A stretch of DNA of 64,000 bases, from positions 133,961 through 197,960 of the forward strand of contig JAKQUI010000005.1 of NCBI GenBank assembly GCA_029562645.1. Direction: 5' to 3'. This document shows positions 15,957 through 25,062 of this stretch, piece by piece. Position 1 is the first letter of the stretch. Every line of letters starts with the position of its first letter. Below the pieces are notes generated by a model. The model saw nothing but the letters and a program-made list of their open reading frames with translations, did not search any database and was not told the DNA's origin. The translations under genes and the position numbers were made by a program. This DNA comes from Spirochaetota bacterium (lineage in GTDB: Bacteria > Spirochaetota > UBA4802 > JAKQUI01).

Positions 15957-18371
15957 GTGGACGACGGGGTAAACAGCCAGCGGTTCCGGTTGCTCTTCGA
16001 GCGCGCCCGCGATGCGATGTGCGTCGTCGAGGACGACGTGATCGTGGAGTGCAACGGGGTGATGCTCGACCTGTTTCGCTGCGCCCGCGGCGATATCCTG
16101 GGAAAATGTCCGGCGGACGTTTCCCCGGCCCTGCAACCCGACGGTTCGCCGTCACGTGAACGGATGCGGGCGCTCTTCGATTGCGCGCTCGCCGGGCCGG
16201 CCCAGCGGTACGAATGGCGACATGAGCGTCCCGACGGCAGTCAGTTCGACGCCGAGGTGAGCCTCACCGGGATCGGCTTCAATGGAAACCGCCACCTACT
16301 TGCGATGATTCGCACCGTCTCCCCGTGCGCCGACGCGGACCACGCTGTCCGGGAGAGCAAGCGGAAATACCGGGACCTGGCCGAGCAGCTCCCGGTGATG
16401 GTCTTCGAGATCGACCGCTTCGACGGCATCGTGTTCATCAACCGCCACATCCTGCACACATTCGGCGACCGGCTCTTCGACCAGGATAATCGGCTCAACT
16501 ATGTCGAGATCATCGCGGCGGAGGATCGCGCGGTGTTCGAGGGCCTGCTGCGGCGCGTGAACGGGGGCGAGGAGGCGCACAATGTCGTGCTGCGCGGTCT
16601 CACCGGAGCGGGAACGCCCTTTCCGATGCAGCTCTCGCTGGTGCCGGTCCACGATGACGGCGCCATCATCGGCGTTCGCGGGATCATCATCGACATCACG
16701 GAACAACAGGCGCGCGAGGACGCCCTGCGCGCGAGCGAGGAGCGGTATCGCGCCATCATCGAAAACATACAGGACGGATATTACGAGGTGGACCTCAAGG
16801 GCAACTTCGTGAACTTCAACTCGGCCCTGGCGCACATGCTGGGCATCGCGCGTGGTGAGCTCATGGGAGTGAACTATCGGGCCTACACCTCGCCGGAGAT
16901 TGCCGATACGATCAATCGGAGGTTCCACGAGGTGTTTTCGACCGGCACGCCGCTGGGGACGCTCCCCTGGGAAATTTCCCGTGCTGACGGGACGCAGCGG
17001 TTCCTCGAGATGTCCGTTTCGCTCATCTATTCGCCCTCGGGCGATCCCGCGGGGTTCCGCGGAATCGTGCGGGACGCGACCGATCGGACGCGCCTGCTGG
17101 AGCTCATCCGCGCCAGCGAGGAGCGCTACCGCGCCATCATCAAGAACATCGAGGACGGGTACTACGAGCTCGACCTCAGGGGCAACGTGACGTTTTTCAA
17201 CGAGTCCTTCCGGCGGATCATGGAGTATCCGCACGAGGAGCTCCTGGGACTCAATTACCGGCGCTATACCGACGAGCACACCCAGCGGCGGCTCCGGGAG
17301 GCGTTCAATGCGGTGTATCGCACCGGAGCGCCCAACAAGAACATCGAGTACGACATCGTCCGTAAAAACGGCGAGCGCCGCTCGGTGGAGGTGTCGGTGA
17401 CGCTCATCTTCAATGCGGCCGGGGAGTCGATCGGGTTCCTGGGCATCATGCGGGACAGCACCGAGCGCAAGCGGGCGCAGGAGGCGTTGCGCGCAAGCGA
17501 GGAGCGCTATCGCACGATCATCGAGAACATCGCGGACGTCTACTACGAGCTCGATCTTACGGGCACCATCGTGTTTATCAATGAACCGGGGCTCGCCATG
17601 TTCAATGCGACCCGCGAGGAGCTCGTCGGATCGCACTTCAAGAGGTTTTCGGACAAGAACTTCGTCCGCACCATGTACGACGCGGCCGCGCGCGTGCTGG
17701 CCACCGGGGTTCCGTGCAGCGGAATCGACTGGGAGATCACCCGCACGGACGGGTCCACGTTGACGGGGAACGTCTCGATCTCGCTGATCCGCGACGCGAA
17801 CGGCGAGCCCGCGGGATTTCGCGGGATTCTGCGGGACACCACCGAGCGCCGTCGCGCGGAGGACATGATCAAGATGCTGGCCTATCACGATATGCTCACG
17901 GGGCTGCCCAACCGCGTGCTCCTGAACGACCGACTGGCGATGTCGATGAACTACGCGGTCCGCTATCACAAGAAGCTCGCGGTGCTGCTCTTCGACCTGG
18001 ACGGCTTCAAGGAGGTGAACGACACCTACGGGCACCAGACGGGCGACCTATTGCTTCAAAAGGTGAGCAATCGCCTGCTTGCGCTCATCCGAAAGAGCGA
18101 CACGCTCGCGCGCCTGGGCGGGGACGAGTTTATCGTCCTGTTGAACGATATCGCCCGGACCGACGATGCGCTCGCCTTCGCGGACAAGATCGTGGAGTCG
18201 TTCAGGGAGCCGTTCCATTGCAGCGAGCTCGACATACGATGCAATGCCAGCGTCGGGATCGCGCTGTACCCAGAACACGGCGACGACATGGAAACGCTTT
18301 TGCAGAAGTCCGATGAGGCGATGTATCGTGCGAAGCGCGGCGGCGCGGGCAAGTACGAACTGTTTCATTGA
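15957..18371 (+). CDS. multi-PAS diguanylate cyclase
   Basis: An 804-residue soluble protein with about five PAS domains. The third to fifth start with near-identical ASEERYRAIIENIxDGYYE segments (about residues 257, 382 and 508) and look like recent tandem duplications. A C-terminal GGDEF domain follows (about 640-804). The active-site loop RLGGDEF is intact and RKSD five residues upstream is a canonical inhibitory I-site, so active and feedback-regulated c-di-GMP synthesis is expected. No transmembrane or EAL domain is seen. The start is GTG at 15957 after GGGATGGAAA; its leader may regulate it. Confidence 0.92.
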   Translation: MDDGVNSQRFRLLFERARDAMCVVEDDVIVECNGVMLDLFRCARGDILGKCPADVSPALQPDGSPSRERMRALFDCALAGPAQRYEWRHERPDGSQFDAEVSLTGIGFNGNRHLLAMIRTVSPCADADHAVRESKRKYRDLAEQLPVMVFEIDRFDGIVFINRHILHTFGDRLFDQDNRLNYVEIIAAEDRAVFEGLLRRVNGGEEAHNVVLRGLTGAGTPFPMQLSLVPVHDDGAIIGVRGIIIDITEQQAREDALRASEERYRAIIENIQDGYYEVDLKGNFVNFNSALAHMLGIARGELMGVNYRAYTSPEIADTINRRFHEVFSTGTPLGTLPWEISRADGTQRFLEMSVSLIYSPSGDPAGFRGIVRDATDRTRLLELIRASEERYRAIIKNIEDGYYELDLRGNVTFFNESFRRIMEYPHEELLGLNYRRYTDEHTQRRLREAFNAVYRTGAPNKNIEYDIVRKNGERRSVEVSVTLIFNAAGESIGFLGIMRDSTERKRAQEALRASEERYRTIIENIADVYYELDLTGTIVFINEPGLAMFNATREELVGSHFKRFSDKNFVRTMYDAAARVLATGVPCSGIDWEITRTDGSTLTGNVSISLIRDANGEPAGFRGILRDTTERRRAEDMIKMLAYHDMLTGLPNRVLLNDRLAMSMNYAVRYHKKLAVLLFDLDGFKEVNDTYGHQTGDLLLQKVSNRLLALIRKSDTLARLGGDEFIVLLNDIARTDDALAFADKIVESFREPFHCSELDIRCNASVGIALYPEHGDDMETLLQKSDEAMYRAKRGGAGKYELFH

Positions 18372-18501
18372 CGCGCCCGTCGAGCCCGGGTATGAATGAA
18401 AAACAGCCGAAGCGAATTGTGTAATCCTGTTTCACGGGGCGTTATCCGCGCACGGGTTTTCATTCCGGCGCGGTACACATATCTACTCATGGAGGAATGT
18501 C

Positions 18502-18882
18502 ATGAAATACGTCAGTGGTGTCGTCGCTCTCTGTATGGTGATCGGGCTTGCCGCCTGCGCGAAGGGCCCCGTCATATCGCTCGAAAAGAACGAGCTCGCA
18601 ACGAGTGCGACCAGCCTCAAGGTCCTGGTGGCCAATCCGGTGAAGGGGACCGATCAGTCGCAAAAACGCTATTGGGTGTGCCTGGCGAAAGCGGGAACGC
18701 CGGATTCGGAGTGGGGGGACTGGTCGTTCGTGTACGACAATATGACCGCCATCGACGTCGCGATTAAAAAGAACCTCGTTGACGGAAAGCTCCCCGCCGG
18801 GGACTACGAGGTACGCCTCCATAGCGAGTATCCCACCAAGCCGCACAATGTCGTCATGCGCATCAAGGTCGCGGTCAAGTAG
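18502..18882 (+). CDS. small lipoprotein, unknown function
   Basis: A 126-residue lipoprotein with signal and lipobox VIGLAACAK. The rest is predicted beta-rich (YWVCLAKAGTPDSEWGDWSFVYD, then GDYEVRLHSEYPTKPHNVVMRIKVAVK), suggesting an immunoglobulin-like fold. ATG at 18502 has GGAGGAATGTC just upstream. A terminator follows. Confidence 0.8.
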   Translation: MKYVSGVVALCMVIGLAACAKGPVISLEKNELATSATSLKVLVANPVKGTDQSQKRYWVCLAKAGTPDSEWGDWSFVYDNMTAIDVAIKKNLVDGKLPAGDYEVRLHSEYPTKPHNVVMRIKVAVK

Positions 18883-18923
18883 CGCCGCGCATCTGCACAC
18901 GCTCGCGCGCATTGCCAACGTCA

Positions 18924-18955
18924 ACGACGGTCCTCGCGGCCGTCGTTTCGTTTTA
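18924..18955 (+). terminator. terminator between the lipoprotein and selD
   Basis: ACGACGG paired with CCGTCGT around a GC-rich loop, followed by TTCGTTTT. It lies between convergent genes and serves the plus-strand lipoprotein gene. Confidence 0.7.
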
Positions 18956-18959
18956 CGGC

Positions 18960-20033
18960 TTATGGGGTGATGGCGATCGCTGGCCGCTCGCTCTCCCGCA
19001 CGCTGCCGATGATCCGCGCATCGGGGCAGCCGCACGCGTGAAGCGCAGCGCATAACGCCTCGGCCTCCGCTGCGGGGAGCGAGACCAGCAGGCCGCCCGA
19101 GGTCTGCGGGTCGAAGACGATGTCGGCCACCTCGCGCGGGACCGACGGATCGACGGTGCAGAGCGCGCCGACATGGTCCCGGTTCCGGTACATGCCGGCC
19201 GGGATGAGCCCGCTCGATGCGTACTCGGCGGCGCCCGGAATCAGCGGGACGGCCTTCGCATCGATGTGGACTGCGACCGGGTCGTTCCCGATCATTTCCT
19301 TGAGATGGCCCATGAGGCCAAAGCCGGTGACGTCCGTACACGCATGGACGGTGCGCCCCTCGAGGCACGCGGCGGCGTCGCGATTGAGCAGGGTCATGCT
19401 GCGGATGGCGGATGCGGCGTGAGCCGGATCCGCCATACCGGCCTTGACCGCCGTATTCACGATTCCCGTTCCCAGCGCCTTGGAGAGAACGATCGCGTCG
19501 CCCGGGCGAACGCCGGTGTTCGTGAGCACCCGATCGGGGTGGACGATGCCCGTGACCGAGACGCCGTACTTGAACTCGGGATCGTCCACGCTGTGGCCGC
19601 CCAGGAGCTGGACCCCGGCCGTATCGAGCACGCTCTGACCGCCCTGTAGGACGCGCGCCAGGGTGTCCAGGCTGAAGGTGGACACCGGGAAGCAGACGAT
19701 GTTGAGGGCCGTGAGGGGGCGGCCGCCCATCGCATAGATGTCGGAGAGGCCGTTGGTGACGGCGATTTGCCCGTAGACGAACGGGTCGTCGACGATGGGC
19801 GTGATGAAATCGAGCGTCTGAATGAGCGCGATCTCGTCGGTGAGCCGGTACACGCCGGCATCGTCGCTGGTGTCCATCCCCACGATGACGTTCGCATCGA
19901 CGGGCACCACGAGTTGTTTCATGACGGCCGCGAGGTCACCCGGACCTATCTTGGCCGCTCACCCGGCGCCGCGGACGCTCTCGGTGAGCCGGACCGCGTC
20001 CAGGGGCGCATTGATGGAACACTGTTCTTTCAT
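18960..20033 (-). CDS. selD: selenophosphate synthetase SelD, itself a selenoprotein (in-frame UGA)
   Basis: SelD makes selenophosphate from selenide and ATP. A plain reading would start at the ATG at 19922 and lack the catalytic N-terminus. Reading back through a TGA at 19959-19961 to the ATG at 20033 restores it: residues 22-31 become GAGUAAKIGP, the family's GAG(C/U)xxKI site, with Sec at residue 25. The total is then 357 residues, the normal length. Downstream GMDTSDDAGVYRL, LLGGHSVDDPEFKYG and DPQTSGGLLVS are typical. A hairpin directly follows the UGA. SelA, SelB and tRNA-Sec are encoded 3-7 kb away. Confidence 0.93.
19926..19958 (-). promoter_or_regulatory. bacterial SECIS element in selD
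   Basis: Starting right after the UGA, the minus strand has GGCC, then AGGTC-CGGGT-GACCT, then GGCC. This is an inner 5-bp stem with a 5-nt loop inside a 4-bp outer stem with an internal bulge. Size and position relative to the UGA fit SelB-binding bacterial SECIS hairpins, and the loop carries the usual Gs. Confidence 0.8.
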
Positions 20034-20223
20034 GGGCACTACTGTGGCCTTCGTTTCCGTATTATCAAGGAAAAATTTCATTCGTGGCACAGGTGTGGAT
20101 GCGTGCAATGCACATGCGATTTTGCCTTCGATGTGAGGGAAAAGCCTTCCTGAAGCGCCATCCAGTCCGGTGGTGCATGCGCTCCCGGATTCACTTCTTC
20201 GCGGTTCGTTCCGATAGTAAAAG

Positions 20224-20237
20224 TAACAAAATTGTTA
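20224..20237. promoter_or_regulatory. palindrome upstream of the chemotaxis receptor
   Basis: TAACAA-AA-TTGTTA is a perfect 6-2-6 inverted repeat 76 bases upstream of the receptor start, in the otherwise gene-free stretch 20034-20313 between divergent selD and the receptor. It could be an operator; no promoter boxes are convincing. Confidence 0.3.
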
Positions 20238-20313
20238 TTGCAAATTTGTTCTTAAGCAGTGAGTTTTGGGTTTACAAGAGGTTTCGCGTCACTCGAGGCA
20301 GGAGAGAATTGCC

Positions 20314-21933
20314 ATGACACAGAAAAAGGGCAAACAGTTGAATAGGAATCTGGCGGCCACCCGTCATGACGAGATCTTCACCAAAATAATCACCAAGAAC
20401 CACAAGCGGCTCTTCATTTCCTGCATTCCGATTTATCTTCTCGCGAACGTGGCTGCGGTTGGGCTCCTGATCACCGGACGTGCCTCCAAGCACCTCACCT
20501 GGGAGGCCATCATCCTCGAGTTCTCGATCGCGATTCCCATTCTCGCGCTTACGTATCTTATCGTGAAGCGCATGAAGGGGCGCCCGTCGTCCGCCTACGT
20601 GGCAATCGCGGGGGCGACAATGTTCTTTTTTATTTTTCAGTACTTTATTTTCGGTACGCCCGAACTTTTTGCGACGCACTACATCGTCCTCATTTTCTCC
20701 GTGCTCTACTTCAACGAGCGTGTCGCGCTCTTCGCCTTTCTGATGGTGGTGCTGTCTCAGACGGGCCTGTTCGCCCTGCGCCCGGAGTTGCGCCCCGACC
20801 TCGTCCCCGGCGCACACACCTCGGCGTTGGTCGTGCGCATGTTAATCTATCTCTTCGTGGGCATCGGCGCGACCGTGGGATCCAAGGCCTCGCGAGAGCT
20901 GCTGATGCTCGCCATCGAAAAGGCCGACGAGTCCGAAAAAAACCTGACGGGCCTGCGCCAGGTGGTGGGCGCCGTCGCGAAATCGGTGAAGGTGCTCAAG
21001 AGCCAGGTGGAGAGCCAGGACAATGTGGTCACGGAGATCAACGACCTGTCGCAGAAGCAATCGGCGTCGCTCGAGGAGGTCTCCTCGACGCTCGAGGAGC
21101 TCTCGGGGAACTCGGAGTCCATCACCAAGACCGCCAAATCGCTTTTCGAGGAGATGGGGATCGCCAACGATTCGGTGGAGGACCTCCGCAAGGTCTATGA
21201 CGTGATCCTCAACAGCGCCTCGTCGATCAACACGTCGATCAGCGAGGTCACGAAATACTCGAAGCAGACCTTCGAGCAGATCAAGATCATCATGGAAAAA
21301 TTCCAGATCCTGGGCGACAAGGGGACCGACATCTCGAACTTCATCCAGGTGATCAACGACATCGCCGACAAGGTGAACCTCCTGTCGCTCAACGCCTCCA
21401 TCGAGGCGGCGCGGGCCGGGGAATACGGGCGCGGCTTCTCGGTGGTGGCCGAGGAGATATCGAAGCTCGCCGACGCCACATCGAAGAACGCCAGCGAGAT
21501 CGAAAAGCTCATCAACGAGAACAAGCTGCTTCTGGAGGGGAGCCGCGAGTTCGTCGAGGAGTTCTCCCGCATGGTGATCCAGCTCAACAACGCCATCGGC
21601 AGCATCACCAAGGAGATCGGGTCGGTGGGCGACCTCATCGTGGACATCGGGAACACCGTGAAGATCATCAACAGCATGGGGACCAAGATCTACGATTCCA
21701 GCAAGAACATCGAGACCTCCACCAACGAGCAGCAGGTCGCGACGGAGGAATCGAGCCGGTCGGTGCAGTACGTCTACGAGGCCTCGGAGCAGTTGGTCGC
21801 CGTGGCCACAAACATCACCTATTCCACCAAGACCATCAACCGGCTCGCTGACGACCTCATCGCCCTCGTCCAGACGATCCATTTCGAGGAGGCCGCCGCT
21901 TCCGAATCCGCCGAGACCGGATCAGCCGCGTAA
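20314..21933 (+). CDS. methyl-accepting chemotaxis protein
   Basis: A 539-residue receptor with a multi-pass N-terminal membrane domain (about five or six helices, residues 30-200) instead of a periplasmic sensor. A long coiled-coil signalling domain follows, with the conserved tip [21 protein letters not shown]. No HAMP domain or CheR-tethering pentapeptide is visible. The signal is probably sensed in or near the membrane. Start at 20314 is chosen because AGGAGAG precedes it. No che genes lie nearby. Confidence 0.9.
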   Translation: MTQKKGKQLNRNLAATRHDEIFTKIITKNHKRLFISCIPIYLLANVAAVGLLITGRASKHLTWEAIILEFSIAIPILALTYLIVKRMKGRPSSAYVAIAGATMFFFIFQYFIFGTPELFATHYIVLIFSVLYFNERVALFAFLMVVLSQTGLFALRPELRPDLVPGAHTSALVVRMLIYLFVGIGATVGSKASRELLMLAIEKADESEKNLTGLRQVVGAVAKSVKVLKSQVESQDNVVTEINDLSQKQSASLEEVSSTLEELSGNSESITKTAKSLFEEMGIANDSVEDLRKVYDVILNSASSINTSISEVTKYSKQTFEQIKIIMEKFQILGDKGTDISNFIQVINDIADKVNLLSLNASIEAARAGEYGRGFSVVAEEISKLADATSKNASEIEKLINENKLLLEGSREFVEEFSRMVIQLNNAIGSITKEIGSVGDLIVDIGNTVKIINSMGTKIYDSSKNIETSTNEQQVATEESSRSVQYVYEASEQLVAVATNITYSTKTINRLADDLIALVQTIHFEEAAASESAETGSAA

Positions 21934-21942
21934 CGCCGGGTC

Positions 21943-21968
21943 CGCGGTGCGCCGCGATTTTGTTGTTG
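21943..21968 (+). terminator. terminator after the chemotaxis receptor
   Basis: CGCGG-TGCG-CCGCG followed by ATTTTGTTGTT, ten bases after the stop codon. Confidence 0.65.
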
Positions 21969-21999
21969 CGATGAAACATCCACGCGCTATGCTGATGCC

Positions 22000-23388
22000 A
22001 TGAATGCGCACTCGACATCCCCCGCGTCCGCTGACAAGCTCCGGCGAATCAAGCGGACCATCATTCAAAACATGAGCTATTCGCTCATCAATTACTGCCT
22101 CGCGCCCGTTCTTACCGTCATCGCGGTGTGGATAGACCTCTCTTCAATGCACTGGTCGCACGTAGTCGTCTTGGGCGGCGTCGGGTCGGCAGTGACCCTC
22201 GGCTGCATGGGGCTGGTGATGGCGCGGACGCACATCTCGAATCGCTTCTCGCTCATGCTCATGCTGGGGCAGTATATCGTTTTTCTCGCGATCTTCGCCG
22301 TCTGGGTCGCGCTCCTGGCCGAGGCGCGCTTCATCAGCCTGTTCGTGATCGTGGTTTCGTGCCTGTTTCTTGTGTTCGAATCGACGCTCGTCCAGTCCAT
22401 TACGGTGGTCAGCGTCATCTGCCTCACCTATGCCGGGGCCGCGTGGTACGGGGTCGCGCACCTCGGCCAGCAGTCGTCCCTCGTTCGCGACCTGTTCATG
22501 CTGGGGTGTTTCGCGCCCATAGGGGTGATGGTTTCCTTCATCGCACGGAGCTTCCGGAACCAGCGGCGCGGACTCGCGCAGGCGAAGCGGCAGTCAGACG
22601 AGGCGCGGCGCGAGCTGGAGGAGGCGCACAAGGCGCTCTGGGGCGAGATGGAGCTTGCGAAAAAGATACAGACCGTGCTGTTGCCGGATGAGCCGGCCAT
22701 TACGGGATTCGAGATCGCCGCGTACATGAAACCGGCCGACGAGGTGGGCGGAGACTATTACGATATCATCAACGTCGGGGGGCGTGATTGGGTGGTCATC
22801 GGCGACGTCTCCGGGCACGGCGTGCCCGCCGGGCTCATCATGATGATCGTGCAGACCGCCATCAAGATGGTCCTGGCCCAGCGCCCCGACATCGACCCCT
22901 CGGAGCTGCTCACCCTCATCAACCGCACCATCGCCGGAGACATCAAAAAGATCAGCGAAGACAAATACATGACCATCACGGTGCTTGCGCTGCACCAGGA
23001 AGGCCGGTTTTATTTTTCGGGCCTGCATCAGGACATCATCGTCTATCGCGGCGATTCCGGCCGGGTCGAAACCGTCGCCACCGACGGGATGTGGCTGGGA
23101 ATCGTCCCCGAGATCGGCGACATGATGCGAGACAGCACGCTCTCGATCGGCGTGGGAGACGTGATGATGGTGTTCACCGACGGCGTGACCGAGGCCTGGC
23201 GGCGCGGTTCGGTCGAGGGACGGCGCGATCCGCGCGCCGACATGTTCGGGCAAAGCCGCCTCATCGAGATCGTGGAGCGCTCCGCCGTGTCCGGGCCCGA
23301 GGCGGTGAAACAGGCCATCCTGGCCGACCTCGCCGATTACCAGACGCGCGACGATGTGACCTTCGTTATCCTGAAACGGGTGCGATGA
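22000..23388 (+). CDS. membrane SpoIIE/RsbU-type PP2C phosphatase
   Basis: The N-terminal ~185 residues hold about six membrane helices. A short coiled coil leads to the phosphatase domain starting GEMELAKKIQTVLLPDEP. Metal-binding motifs are present: PADEVGGDYYDI, VIGDVSGHGVPAGLIM and the C-terminal FTDGVTEAW and TRDDVTFVIL. Such proteins dephosphorylate STAS anti-anti-sigma factors in partner-switching systems, and no partner is encoded nearby. The phosphatase half is highly similar to that of the protein at 41302, whose membrane half differs. Confidence 0.9.
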   Translation: MNAHSTSPASADKLRRIKRTIIQNMSYSLINYCLAPVLTVIAVWIDLSSMHWSHVVVLGGVGSAVTLGCMGLVMARTHISNRFSLMLMLGQYIVFLAIFAVWVALLAEARFISLFVIVVSCLFLVFESTLVQSITVVSVICLTYAGAAWYGVAHLGQQSSLVRDLFMLGCFAPIGVMVSFIARSFRNQRRGLAQAKRQSDEARRELEEAHKALWGEMELAKKIQTVLLPDEPAITGFEIAAYMKPADEVGGDYYDIINVGGRDWVVIGDVSGHGVPAGLIMMIVQTAIKMVLAQRPDIDPSELLTLINRTIAGDIKKISEDKYMTITVLALHQEGRFYFSGLHQDIIVYRGDSGRVETVATDGMWLGIVPEIGDMMRDSTLSIGVGDVMMVFTDGVTEAWRRGSVEGRRDPRADMFGQSRLIEIVERSAVSGPEAVKQAILADLADYQTRDDVTFVILKRVR

Positions 23389-23398
23389 GCCGATACCG

Positions 23399-25042
23399 TC
23401 AGTGTCGGAACCGCTGCGCCATGGGAATGCGGCGGCCGATGCCGAAGGCCTTCGAGGTTATCTTTAAGCCCGGCGGGGCCTGCCGGCGCTTGTATTCGTT
23501 TCGGTCCACCGTGGCCAGCACCCAGCGGACGGTGTCGGCGGCGAATCCGTCCGTTACGATCTCCGCGGCCGACATGCGCCGTTCGATATAACGCTCCAGG
23601 ATGCCGTCCAGGATGTCGTAGGGCGGCAGCGAGTCCTCGTCCTTCTGGTTCTCCCTGAGCTCCGCCGAGGGCGGCTTCTCGATGGTGGCGGCCGGGATGA
23701 TCTCCCGCTCGCGGTTGATGTGTCGCGAGAGCGCGTACACCATCGTCTTGGGAAGGTCCGATATCACGGCGAGACCGCCGGACATGTCCCCGTAGAGCGT
23801 GCAGTAACCCATCGCCAGCTCCGACTTGTTCCCCGTCGTAAGCAGGAGGCTTCCGAACTTGTTCGATATCGCCATCAGGAGGTTCCCGCGGATGCGCGCC
23901 TGGATGTTCTCCTCGGCGATATCGGGGGGGCGGTCGCCGAAGATGGGGCGCAGCTCCTCGCGATAGCGGGCGAAGAGGTCGGCGATGGCGATCGTTTCGA
24001 TGCGGATCCCGAGGTTCTGCGCAAGCGCGTAGGAATCATCGACGCTCCCGCGGGACGAAAACATCGAGGGCATGGTGATGCCCGTGACGTGCCCGGGACC
24101 CAGCGCCTGCGCCGCGATGGCGGCGGTGAGCGCGGAGTCGATCCCGCCGGAGAGCCCGATGATGACGTCGGCGAAACCGCACTTGTGCACGTAGTCGCGA
24201 AGTCCCAGCACCAGCGCGCGGCGGACCTCCTCGATGTCCTCGATGTACGGAGGGTCCGCGGGCGCGGCGTCGGTGTCCGCGACAACAAGGTCCTCCTCGA
24301 AGGCGCGCGCGCGGGCGATGATCGCGCCGGCGCGGTCCATGAGAAAGCTGTTTCCGTCGAAGACGAGGCTGTCGTTGCCGCCCACCTGGTTGGCGTAGAG
24401 CACCGGCACCCCCACGGAGCGGGCGATCCTGCCGATCATGTCCCATTTGTAGCGGTTCTTTCCGAGCGTATAGGGCGAGGCGTTGATGCTCACGAGGAGG
24501 TCGATGCCGCGCGCCGCGAGGGCGGCGACGGGATCGGCGTCGTAGCGGCGCGTGTCGAGAGTAACGCGCATGTCGGGGATCTGGTCGTTCCAGATGTCCT
24601 CGCAGATCGTGATGCCGATGCGCACGCCATCACACACGACGGGTTCCTGGACGCTCGCGGGCGTGAAGTAGCGCGTTTCGTCGAACACATCGTAGGCGGG
24701 CAAAAGGGTCTTCGCGTGCCGCGAGACGATGCGGCCGCCCGCCATATACGCGGCCGCGTTCCGAAGCATCGCGGGATGGCGGGGATCGCGATCGACATAG
24801 CCGCAGATCACGGCGATTTTTTCGCTCGCGTGCGCGATCTCGTCGATGAGCGCGATGTTGTCCGCGATGAGCGTGTTGTTTTCAAGAAGGTCCATGGGCG
24901 GATAGCCCACCGTGGCCATCTCGGGGAACACCACGAGCTGCGCGCCGAGGCCGGCGGCGCGGTGCACGGCCGAAAGGATCGTGTCGCGGTTGCCGGCGAT
25001 GTCGGCGATGACGGGATTGATCTGTCCGATGGCGATTTTCAT
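23399..25042 (-). CDS. nadE: glutamine-dependent NAD+ synthetase
   Basis: The N-terminal nitrilase-type amidase domain (residues 1-~260) supplies ammonia: catalytic Glu in FPEMATVGYPP, Lys in HAKTLLPAYDVF and Cys in ITICEDIWND. The C-terminal ATP-pyrophosphatase domain has the P-loop IIGLSGGIDSALTAA and LLTTGNKSELAMGYCTLYGD. It converts deamido-NAD to NAD. The length (547 aa) is normal for the two-domain form. It ends close to the convergent SpoIIE gene. Confidence 0.95.
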   Translation of the reverse strand: MKIAIGQINPVIADIAGNRDTILSAVHRAAGLGAQLVVFPEMATVGYPPMDLLENNTLIADNIALIDEIAHASEKIAVICGYVDRDPRHPAMLRNAAAYMAGGRIVSRHAKTLLPAYDVFDETRYFTPASVQEPVVCDGVRIGITICEDIWNDQIPDMRVTLDTRRYDADPVAALAARGIDLLVSINASPYTLGKNRYKWDMIGRIARSVGVPVLYANQVGGNDSLVFDGNSFLMDRAGAIIARARAFEEDLVVADTDAAPADPPYIEDIEEVRRALVLGLRDYVHKCGFADVIIGLSGGIDSALTAAIAAQALGPGHVTGITMPSMFSSRGSVDDSYALAQNLGIRIETIAIADLFARYREELRPIFGDRPPDIAEENIQARIRGNLLMAISNKFGSLLLTTGNKSELAMGYCTLYGDMSGGLAVISDLPKTMVYALSRHINREREIIPAATIEKPPSAELRENQKDEDSLPPYDILDGILERYIERRMSAAEIVTDGFAADTVRWVLATVDRNEYKRRQAPPGLKITSKAFGIGRRIPMAQRFRH

Positions 25043-25062
25043 ACGGTCCGGCGCTCGCGGCG

